Source: Mastigamoeba balamuthi (taxonomy: Eukaryota; Evosea; Mastigamoebida; Mastigamoebidae). From it: a stretch of 37,419 bases of DNA. The notes beneath the pieces were generated by a model. The model was given only the letters and a program-made list of their open reading frames with translations, made no database searches and was not told the DNA's origin. Positions 9,894-18,530 of this stretch are shown one piece after another (position 1 is the stretch's first letter; each line of letters begins with the position of its first letter). Both the position numbers and the translations under genes were made by a program. The DNA lies in assembly GCA_902651635.1 (NCBI GenBank), contig CACRSC010000046.1, positions 1 through 37,419 on the forward strand, in the 5' to 3' direction.

Positions 9894-11919
9894 ATGGGAG
9901 TACTTACACCCGCCGAGCTGCAGACCGTCGAGGGCGCCGTGGAGGGCCGCGTCCTCAGCGCCACCGTCGCCCGCGTCTACGAGGCGGACGGCCGCTCGTG
10001 GGCGTACACGCGCGTGCTGGGCGCCGCTGCGCTCAGCCTCTCGCCCGCGACGGGGGCGCACTTTGTCCACGTCGTCGACCTGCGCACGCGGCGCGTGGCG
10101 CTCTCGCAGGAGCTCTACGAGGGCTTCGACTACGCGACGCCCAAGCCCTTCTTCCACTGCTTCGAGACCGAGTCGGGCGTCGTGGGCCTCAGCTTCGCCG
10201 ACTCCTCCGACGCCGCCGACTTCGCCGCCGCCGTCCGCTCGGCCGCCGCCGCCGACCAGCGCGCCCAGTCGCCCTCGGCGCCCCCGCGCGCCGTCCCGCA
10301 CGTGCCGCCCAAGCCGCGCGCGGTCCCCGCGGTGCCCTCGTCCGACGACACGCCCCCAGCGCCCGCCCGCCGCGGCCCTCCGCCGCCCCCCGCGAGGCGC
10401 CCAGCGGCCGCCGAGCAGCAGCAGGCCGAGGGGGAGGACGACGACGACGACTGGCCCGAGCCCGGGCAGCAGCCCAAGTCGCCGAGGAGGCCGCCGCCGC
10501 CGCCGGTGCCCGCGCACCACGGCAGGCCCGCGGAGGAGACGGAGCAGCTGGCGGCAGAGGCCGAGCAGCCGCCAGAGGCCCCGCGCAGGGCACCGCCCCC
10601 GCCGCGCCCCCCGATGCACGCAGAGGTGCCCGAGGACAGCGGCAGCAGCAGGTATACGCGCCCGCTCTCTCCGTTCGTCCCGCACTTCGCTCGCTCTGCT
10701 CTGCTCTCTGTGCCCCGCCCCCAGTTCAATTTTTCAATTCAATTCATTTATTTGGGGGATTCTTCCTTCCTGTTTCCCAACTGCCCAACTCTCCTCGCGC
10801 CTTGCTGTGCGTTGCTGCTTGCGGTTGGCGGTTGCTGGGTTTACGTGTTTTGTGCCGAATCCCCGTTTTTTTTTGTTGGTGTTTGCCCATTTCATCCCAT
10901 CTCCCCCGCCCCACCGGCCTGTGTTGAACGTCACTCGAGTGCCGTGCGCATTCTGTGTATGCTGTTCGCATTTCCGGCCATTGTTTCTCAGGTCGTTTCC
11001 GCTTCTTTGTATGTGCATCGCTCGGCGGGCCAAGCCATTTGATCCTCTGACTGCTAGCGTGTGGGCCCCCTCCTCCCTTACACTCACGTGAAGGGGGTAT
11101 GCTATCGACCTGAGATGCTCTCTTGCCAGGCCATTCTTACTCTTCAAAATTGCATACTTGTCAACTGATTCGTTTGCGGTCTGGTCTGCTCTCAGTTACC
11201 CGGCGACGCCCAGCGCGCCCGCCCCGGCCCCGTCGCAGCCGGCCCCCGAGGTGACGGTGAGCACGACGTCGCCGCCGCCGCAGCAGGGGAGGAGCGGCGG
11301 TGTGTTCGGGAAGTTCGCGTCGAAGATGAAGAGCATGGCGAGCGCCGTCTCGAGCGCCGTCAAGGGCGGCGCGGAGGAGAGCCCCAACCTCGACATCTCG
11401 GGCCCCGAGAACTTCCGCCACGCCAGCCACATCGGCTGGGACCCCGAGCGCGGCTTCGAGATCCGCAACATCCCGCCCGAGTGGAAGAAGCTCTTCCAGG
11501 CCGCCGGCGTCAAGAAGAGCGAGTTCCAGAACCCCGAGACCCGCAAGGTCATTCTCGAGGTCATCCAGGGCGCCACGGGCGCCACCCTCGAGGGCGGGGC
11601 CGCGCCTCCGCCCCCGCCTCCCCCCCCGCCGCCCCCGCCGCCGGGTTCGAGCACGTCGCCGGTGGGCAGGGCCCCCACGTCGCCGCCGCCGCCTCCGGAC
11701 GGCAGGTCGAACTTGCTGTCGCAGATCCAGGGAGGCGTGCAGCTGCGCAAGGTCGACGAGGCAGAGGGCGACCCGGCCGGCAGCCTGCCCGACCTCAACA
11801 CGCAGGAGGGGCGCGGGCTGGTCGACGCGCTGCAGAGCGCCATGGCTGCGCGCAGGCCGCACCTCGACGCCGACGACGAGGACGACGAGGACCCCGACGA
11901 CGACGTCTGGAGCGACTGA
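9894..11919 (+). CDS. WASP family Arp2/3 activator (WH1-GBD-polyPro-WH2-acidic)
   Basis: Exons 9894-10651 and 11196-11919 join in phase (donor GTATAC, acceptor CTCTCAG) to give 493 residues, the usual length of WASP. Order: WH1/EVH1 domain (about 1-118); Pro-rich and acidic linker; a basic patch with GKFASKMKSM (near 291-300); a GTPase-binding CRIB motif ISGPENFRHASHIG (320-333) followed by PPEWKKLF; a poly-proline run (about 390-402); a WH2 motif SNLLSQIQGGVQLRKV (424-439); a central helix GLVDALQSAM; and an acidic tail ending DDDVWSD with the conserved Trp. WASP proteins bind active Rac/Cdc42-type GTPases and phosphoinositides, release autoinhibition, deliver G-actin through WH2 and activate Arp2/3 through the acidic tail. 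Every module is present and in order, so this copy looks functional. The 544-nt intron is long compared with others here. Confidence 0.95.
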
Positions 11920-12342
11920 GCGAGTGCAGCAGCGAGCCTCCTGCAGCTCTGAATCCCCCCTCTCCACACACCGACCTCGCGCTGTTGTGTCCGGACTGCT
12001 GTCCTCTGCACCGCGGGATAGGCGTGTTTCTCTCCCCTGACTCCCCTGGCGAGCCTCAACCTCTTCGCAGCCCGACCAAAACCATGGAAATAGGGCACTC
12101 TGGCTGCTTGCTGTTAGTACGTCCTATCGATGGTGTGGATTCCTGCCTAAAACTGTTCCGGTCTATTTTTGGCACAGGCAACAGAAAAGAGGCCAAAGGA
12201 CCAATGCTATTTCCGCAGCTAGACGTGGCACAGGATAGGCCGACAGAGCCGATAAAGGCAATGGCGAACGGGCGCGGGGTGAGAAGAATCTCTGGTGGAA
12301 ACTATTTTTGCCTACAACTCATTAGTAACTCAGCAGAGACAC

Positions 12343-13830
12343 ATGCGTACCAGCATCCGTCCTCTGTGCCTCATCCTCCTGATCGGCGCCACAGAAGCGC
12401 TCGGGCACGGACAGGGGTGCAAGCAGTCAGACTTGCTCGGTCTGTGGCACTCTGCGGATGGCCAGCCGTTCAACCTCGTGGAGGACAAAGAGATCGACGG
12501 GGCAGGGCGCGTTTCAGTTACCACCACCGCCAGTCGACCGTCCTCCGGGGCAAACCACACTCGGGCCGACCTCGAGACCCTGTTCCACGCAGAGATCGGC
12601 AGAGACTCTCAAGGGCACTTGACGCTCTCGGCATCTGGCCAAAGGGCTGTCCTGGGTGGCAAATGCAACTCGATCGAATGGGAGATGGGTGCCCTCCAGT
12701 CATGGAGCAAATCCACTCCCCCACAGATGCCAGGGGCTGGGCCATCATGGAACTTCTTCCCCGGTGTCCCCTTCACGGAGAGCCCAGACAGGGGGGTCTT
12801 TATGCCGGGCAGCAGTGACCACGTCAATGGGGACAAGGTCAAGCGCGACTACATCCCCGAATGCGTATGGTTGGCAGCGTATCCGGTTACGTGCGGGTAC
12901 ACGGGATGCAACGATGTGTCCTCCAAGTGTGATCTCGACACTGATAGGATCAACTCTATCAAGCCCTGGCATATGTGCAATGGGGACAAGCTGTACTTCC
13001 CATATGGGCCCACAGGTGCTGGAGCTTTTTGGTCAATCACCAAGGTCGCAGAGGGCTTTGAGATCTTCGACTACGATGGCGATTGTTGGACATGCTTTGT
13101 GAGTGGCACCTCGTTTTCCTTGGACTTCATGGTCTGTTATCCGGATGGCCCCAGAAGCATCTGCCTGTGGGGATCGCGCAAGACCGAGTTGCTCATGTGG
13201 AAGTCCTGCGCTGAGGAGTTCAACAAAGACCGGCTGGCCAGTGCTGGTTCGCAGTGGGGGATCTCGATAGGAATCGTGCTGGGAATCCTGGTCATCTGGC
13301 TCGCCATATGTAGCATTGTCTACTTTGCTGCAGCACGCCGTTCCAAGATGCAGTTCCTTATCTTCTCGTTCCTGTGCGTCTGTGGATTGCAGATCTTCAT
13401 ATGTGTCATGGTGCTGCTGTTCTACATTGTTGCTTACCGCTCATTCACGCCACCCATCCTGGCTTGCTTGATCGCCAGCAGCCTGTGCATCGCCTCTATG
13501 GCAACTGCTGTACGGAGGAGGCACCTGTGGGTCCTGGTCGTCTGGGCTGTGTACCAGGCTCTGTGGGCATTCTTCATTGCCATCTTGTATGCCTCGTGGT
13601 CCAAGTTGTACCACGAGAGCCTGTTCTCCATAAACTCTCTCATTCTCAGGATTGCGTTAGTGGGTGACTTCGCAATAGGAGTCATTGCGATCCTTGGGCT
13701 TGTTCTGACATCGATATGCCATTACAAGCTGAAGTCTACTCTGGCAGTTGTGAAGCCTGAAGCCACACCAGTAGACAAATACCCAGAGGCCAACATGGAG
13801 ACGGAGATGAAGCCACGCAGCACTGCATGA
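12343..13830 (+). CDS. Secreted-type ectodomain protein with C-terminal multi-pass membrane region
   Basis: A single uninterrupted frame of 495 residues. The ATG at 12343 is chosen because it starts a classic signal peptide (MRTSIRPLCLILLIGATEALG); the frame stays open upstream but has no better ATG. Next comes an ectodomain of about 290 residues with many Cys (for example CGYTGCNDVSSKCD and CWTCFVSG) and a possible N-glycosylation site (NHT). The C-terminal third has about five hydrophobic segments (WGISIGIVLGILVIWLAICS; FLIFSFLCVCGLQIFICVMV; PPILACLIASSLCIASM; LWVLVVWAVYQALWAFFIAI; GDFAIGVIAILGLVLTSI) and a short Lys/Glu-rich tail. The topology fits a surface receptor or sensor. I recognise no family, and nothing shows the ligand. 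No intron is needed. Confidence 0.75.
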   Translation: MRTSIRPLCLILLIGATEALGHGQGCKQSDLLGLWHSADGQPFNLVEDKEIDGAGRVSVTTTASRPSSGANHTRADLETLFHAEIGRDSQGHLTLSASGQRAVLGGKCNSIEWEMGALQSWSKSTPPQMPGAGPSWNFFPGVPFTESPDRGVFMPGSSDHVNGDKVKRDYIPECVWLAAYPVTCGYTGCNDVSSKCDLDTDRINSIKPWHMCNGDKLYFPYGPTGAGAFWSITKVAEGFEIFDYDGDCWTCFVSGTSFSLDFMVCYPDGPRSICLWGSRKTELLMWKSCAEEFNKDRLASAGSQWGISIGIVLGILVIWLAICSIVYFAAARRSKMQFLIFSFLCVCGLQIFICVMVLLFYIVAYRSFTPPILACLIASSLCIASMATAVRRRHLWVLVVWAVYQALWAFFIAILYASWSKLYHESLFSINSLILRIALVGDFAIGVIAILGLVLTSICHYKLKSTLAVVKPEATPVDKYPEANMETEMKPRSTA

Positions 13831-14441
13831 TGATGATGGGAGATCATGGCATGAAATCAGTTGAATTCCCTTCTCAAAGCCACTTCCCTGAGTTGCTCGA
13901 TGATCTTCTCCCTGATTGTATTGTATTGATACGAACGGAGAAAAAAACTCCCATTGATGCACGCACTGGCAAAATGAGCCATCTTTTTTCCTGTGCAGAA
14001 ATGGGAGGAAAGTGTACTTGAGACAGTTCATTTGGTACGGAATCCCTCTGCACTGGCATGACCGGACTCGGCCCCAACAGCGCCCGCCTCAGGCTCCCCG
14101 AGCGAATTCACAGCAATTTACCCTCGCTGTTGTCACCGACGATGAATGAAGAGCTCACAGCTCCAGAGAACTGTTTGAACAGTATTGCTGGGCCACCGCG
14201 CCTGAGCCGCCAGCAAAGAAACCTGGGAACTACGAGACTGTAGTCGGCCTCCGTTCCGAGAGCCCACGAGTATGCGATGTGCGACGCTGGTCAATTGGAG
14301 AGCTACTCTGAGCACAACGGTTTGATCCTGTGCTGCAGGGACTTCTTGGGAGAGGTGTACAGAGAAAAAAACAGGTTGAGTGGCACGACCTGGTAGCTGT
14401 ATTCAGACTCTCATAAACAAGACTCTCAGAGGGGCCCTGCC
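13831..14441. other. Intergenic region between convergent genes
   Basis: Lies between the stop of the plus-strand membrane protein and the stop of the minus-strand LRR gene. Both 3' ends face it, so it should hold two polyadenylation regions. No clear AATAAA was found. Short A runs occur at 13942-13947 and 14365-14370. No coding frame is convincing. Confidence 0.4.
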
Positions 14442-16008
14442 TTATGCTGTGGTAAGCGTATGCGCTTGCGATGATGTAGGCGCGCCGAATGTGAGAGTTC
14501 TGCGCACAGACGCGAGCTCTGACTCGCTCTTAGCGCGCATTAGCGTGTCTCTGCGGCGCGAGGGGCACGTCCGGCAACGCTTGAGGAACAGGTCCGTCGT
14601 CGTCGTGCGCCCGGGGGTCCCTTTGGGCGGCTGCGGCGTCGAGAACACCCGCGACAGCTTTCTGTCGCCCTGAACTGGTGTCGACATCTTCGCCGCCTTA
14701 CGCGGCGACAGCGACCTCCTGCGCTTCGGCGGTGACTGGATCTCAGAGGCCGCGGCAGAGACAGCAGCTGGCAGAGCCCTCTTGGGCGACCCCAGTGTCG
14801 GTACTTGGACGGGGATGAAGCGAACCGATGCTGTGGACTTTGTTCTCTCGTCTGCGTCGTGCACTTAGTGGGCCTCGCAGTGAAGCAGCGAGGGACCACT
14901 CACCAGGCGGGAATGCGGCGATGCACTTGAAGACCTCGTGTATTCCAGCGGACGTGCGCAGCGGGGCGTACGGCCTCAGCTCCTCCTTCCCGACGACTGC
15001 AGCGTGCCAGTGAGCGGCAGAGAGTCACAAAGACACCACACCGATGCGGAACCCGTCGACCCGAACAGCAGTCGTGCCCCTCTGGCTGGCGATCGCCTCT
15101 GCAGAGCCGAGTTGAGAAGGGTCTGAGGGGGCAACAGAAAGCGCTCACTCTTGATGCACTGGAGGTCCCTGGGCGACAGCCTCGTGCCCCGGAAGTCGGC
15201 AGTGACGAGCAACGCCAGCGAGGCGACCGACTGCGCGCACGCCGGTGTCACCTGCGTAGACGCCAGGCACAGGTCCGCCACCCGCGGGTGCGCTGCCAGG
15301 GCCCCCACCCCGGCGTCCCCGATCTTCGTTCTGCTCAGGTTGAGCCACGCCAGCGACTCCATCTCTGCGGGGGGGCAATCAATTGGCTCCGTGCGGGAGA
15401 GGGAAAGCGTCTGCATAAGCGGCTGCGGCGCGGGCTCACTGGCGAGGGTCGAGGCGCTGCTGTCTGTCAGGGGCAGGTCCGAGCAGTTGAGGCACTGCAG
15501 GCGCTGCAGCCCCGCGAGCTCCTTGACGCCCGTGTCGTTGACTTTGGTTTTGCTGATGTCCAAGTACCTCAGCCCCACGAGCCCTGCGAGGCCCACCAGC
15601 TCAGCGCCGGCCACCTCCCCAAGGCCCCCCCCACCGCACCGCCAATGGCGTGCATCGCTGGCGTCGTCAGCGGCTTGCCGGCGACCGAGAGCTCCGTCAG
15701 CTGCGCCAGCCCTGGGGGTGCCAGAACCGTCAGGAACGCGTGCGGAATCGTGTCCGGCATGCGCAACCAGAGATGTACGCGAGGGTCTGCGGGGCGAGAG
15801 CGACGGCCGAGAGGTCGAGAAGCGGCAGCGGGCACTGGCAGTGCCGCGCGAGCGCCGCGATAAGCGCTCGAGACTCGACGGCGCTCAGGCGGCGGCGGCG
15901 CGCGCGCAGCCACGCGGCGAGCGACGCGCCCACGCGCGTGCCCTGCACCCTGCTGAGCGCCGCAGCGCACAGGCAGCTCAGGCTCCCACTGCCGTCGTCG
16001 TCCTGCAT
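14442..16008 (-). CDS. Leucine-rich-repeat protein with basic Ser/Pro C-terminal tail (frame-broken)
   Basis: Minus-strand gene. The ATG at 16006-16008 begins MQDDDGSGSLSCLCAAAL. LRR units follow: LVGLRYLDISKTKVNDTGVK, LAWLNLSRTKIGDAGVGAL and VADLCLASTQVTP, the pattern of short cytoplasmic LRR proteins. The 3' half splices in phase through introns at 15099-15148 (50 nt), 14997-15041 (45 nt) and 14852-14903 (52 nt), giving exon sequences such as GKEELRPYAPLRTSAGIHEV and the last exon 14442-14851, which is rich in Ser/Arg/Lys (PPKRRRSLSPRKAAK, SESELASVRRTLTFG) and ends in TAA. The first exon, 15149-16008, needs two frame changes: one near 15750-15790, and one at a run of eight G (8 C on the plus strand) near 15627-15634. 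These may be assembly errors, missed introns or real damage. LRRs bind protein partners; the basic tail could be a phosphorylated or nuclear-targeting region (inference). Confidence 0.65.
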
Positions 16009-16889
16009 ACCGGATCTGCTTGTGCGCGTCTTTGATTTCCGCGCGCGAGTTTTTGCGGATTGAGAAAAAATGACGCGTGGAGGAATCACAGCACCGCGAT
16101 TCCGGGAAATCGCCGGAAAGTTGATCCTCCGCACGCTCCAGACGGCAACGAGCTAAGACCAATTGTGATATAATTGACGGTGATTCTAAGTTCGGTATTG
16201 GGTTCAATGTGTTGATGCTGATGAGAGAAATGGGACACTGGAACACCTCCGTTCCCACATATTTGGTGCATGCAAGAAGCAGATATGGTGCTATCAGCCC
16301 AAAGTTCCTAGCCTCACAACCCTTTCATTTCATACAACCTGATCAGGAACCTGAAGAGAATCAGCGAGCTTCTTGCTTGCCGCTCAATTCAATAAAGAGA
16401 GGCAGTCATGTGCACAAATCCCTATGGCACGAAATGTAGTCAGTTGTGGAGTTGCAACTTAGGAAAACCCTGGGTTGTGACAAAAAACTCATTCACAGAG
16501 AATCCTTCCAGTTTTTCACTTTGGTGGTGTTTTTTCCTGCCCATTTCCCCTACCAGATCAGTGCAGACTGCAGATTTCTATACTCAAGAACACATCCGAA
16601 GAACTGCTAGTGGCCTTCTCGTCTCATCAAGACCTCGTGGGTTCAAGGAGTAGCTTCCCTTGCTGCATGCTTACCATGATAGCATGTGTGAGGGCATCCA
16701 ACCTGGTATTTAAGAAAATGCTCATGCTGTACAGTATATGCAGCAGTTGTGGGAATAATTATATTGACCCATCCACAAAGAAGCCACCTGCCACATGGGC
16801 AAAGTGGGTAGAGTCTCAAAGAGGTGAGACCCATATCAATTATGAAAAACCATAATATCATACAAAAATAAAATAAATGTATGACTTAT
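16009..16889. other. Intergenic, AT-richer region, no gene seen
   Basis: Upstream of the LRR gene. The first 130 bases probably hold its promoter. The rest has only short frames with no coding bias and no recognisable domain. An AATAAA occurs at 16390-16395. Confidence 0.35.
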
Positions 16890-17085
16890 TGCAGCAGGAT
16901 GTGAAGCAGCACGTAGTGGACCCCAGCATAGCAGTGCATAGTGCTATTCTGTTCTGCCATGTACTGCTTTGTGGGTCTGCACTACATGTGTACAGTGGCA
17001 CATAGTAAATCCTGGTACAGCAGTGCATAGTGGAAATGATAGCACTGAGATTTACTACATACTGCTACATTACTTGAAATGTGTG
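16890..17085. repeat. Diverged member of the GTAGCAG/CATAGTG hairpin repeat family
   Basis: Recurrent words (AGTGGACC, GCAGTGCATAGTG, ACTACAT, TGCTACA) in both orientations match those of the better conserved copies at 35447-35604 and the one near 33800-33915. No open frame is associated. The copy is too diverged to define ends. Confidence 0.45.
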
Positions 17086-17254
17086 AACACCCATGTGTGA
17101 TTTGGGTACCCTCACTCTTGCTTGACAATCCAATTGTTAAGAATTTGAGATTTGCCCTGAATGCACTGGCTGACCAACTCGCACAACAAGCACTTACCCA
17201 GGACAGATGCCACGACCCAGAACACCCACTATGGGGAATAGACCTCGCCACGAT

Positions 17255-17647
17255 TCAGGAACTCTCTACTGAGATACTCCTACCCACAACTTGCATACAG
17301 TATTCAGCATCGCACGGCAACACCATCTCCACCAATGTATGACACAAGAGACCACAGCGGGCATCATGCAGATTCCACTGGTCCTCCTCCACGAAAACAC
17401 CAGAAAACAGGCCCAGTGCATGGAAGTCCTTTGCTGGCACCAAGCCCTCATGGGCACATACTGCATCCACAAAAATGCACATGCCATGATCCCATGATGT
17501 GTGTGGGATGACCTGGCCCCTCGCACCTGACTGCACTGAAGTGGCCCCTAGTGCCCTATCTGTACTGCCAAAGCCGACTCCCTTGCCCACCACATCAGCC
17601 AAATCAGACATGGGTGGTGAGCCAAATACAAAGATGCCACCCCCCAT
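17255..17647 (-). CDS. Orphan open frame, uncertain
   Basis: A 130-codon minus-strand frame in otherwise gene-poor DNA. Its centre reads GMCIFVDAVCAHEGLVPAKD and later FSGVFVEEDQW, which has a protein-like mix of residues. No motif or family was recognised, no splice partner was found, and the frame may be chance or an old transposon fragment. The flanking DNA holds repeats and a short inverted-repeat element. Confidence 0.2.
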   Translation of the reverse strand: MGGGIFVFGSPPMSDLADVVGKGVGFGSTDRALGATSVQSGARGQVIPHTSWDHGMCIFVDAVCAHEGLVPAKDFHALGLFSGVFVEEDQWNLHDARCGLLCHTLVEMVLPCDAEYCMQVVGRSISVESS

Positions 17648-17923
17648 TCACTACACACTAGCATATGGTGCCTGAGAATCAGAAAAGCAACAAAAATACA
17701 GAAGGAATGGGTTGCCACCATGTGAGATTGGCTGGAAGATATGAGCCACAAAGACAACCAAATGACACACGAAGCACAAAAAAAAACAAATACCAGGAGA
17801 TACCCCCAAATCCCCCTTCAACTGCCCAGACATCACCCGCCCAGCCAAGTACCACAAACCCGCAGGAAAAACCCACAGACCTTTCACAGTCACAGAACTG
17901 ACTGATAACGACATGCGATACAA

Positions 17924-18079
17924 TAGGGTTGTATCGATTCACTGATTTCGGTGGATCCGGTGGATCCACAGTGCATTCCGTGAAAACAAGTGATTTCACA
18001 AAACCGCGATTTCACTTAATCTTGCGGATCCACGGTGATTTCGCAGATCCACCGAAATCAGTGAATCGATCCAACCCTA
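17924..18079. mobile_element. MITE-like element with 34-bp terminal inverted repeats
   Basis: The ends 17924-17957 and 18046-18079 are reverse complements with a single mismatch over 34 bp (inner part GATCCACCGAAATCAG, outer part CAACCCTA). The 88-bp interior has no coding frame and repeats the words GGATCCAC and GTGATTTC. If the outermost TA is a duplicated target, the ends would be GGGTTG...CAACCC flanked by TA, as for Tc1/mariner-type MITEs. The element is non-autonomous. Confidence 0.7.
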
Positions 18080-18530
18080 ATTACACACACAGCAATGACG
18101 TTCAGACACTATTGTTGATTATGAAATATGGCGCAATTCACTGTGTAGCCATTCATACGGATGATGATCTCCCTTGTTGTTTGCGAGTCCGTGGAGCGAT
18201 TGTAGCAAGGCAGACTCACTGATCGACAACTTGGTCGTCATGAAGGTGCTGCGCGGTAGAAGGGGCCTTCCCAACAGAAACTACACGACCTGAAGACCAG
18301 TTCCATGAGAGCAAGTTGGGGCACAGACAGACAGCAGAGAAGGCGGGCAGCTGCGGGGTGTGCGTATGTGTTATTGTGATTGTGTTTCAGTGCGTTCAGT
18401 GCTGTGCGTGTTGTTGTTGCTTGGCATGAGGAGCATTGGGGTTGGTGCTGGTGTGGGTACGTGAGTGTTGGTGTGCTGTGCTGTGGATGTGTGAGAAAAA
18501 AAACCTTAAAACTAAAATGTCACTAATACG
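18080..18530. other. Intergenic, T/G-rich, 3' flank of the ArfGAP/RhoGAP gene
   Basis: No coding frame. Positions 18355-18490 are strikingly T/G-rich on the plus strand, that is, A/C-rich on the strand that carries the neighbouring gene. An A run at 18494-18501 lies close to that gene's stop. The region probably holds its 3' untranslated part. Confidence 0.35.

Noticed and set aside
9797-10927. Alternative frames over the WASP first exon
   Set aside because: Arg/Ala/Pro-rich shadow frames. The 9894 frame gives a full WH1 domain and splices in phase to the CRIB/WH2 exon.
16610-16680. Possible tRNA because of a GGGTTCAAGG word near 16628
   Set aside because: No acceptor stem, D-loop or anticodon arm could be built around it.
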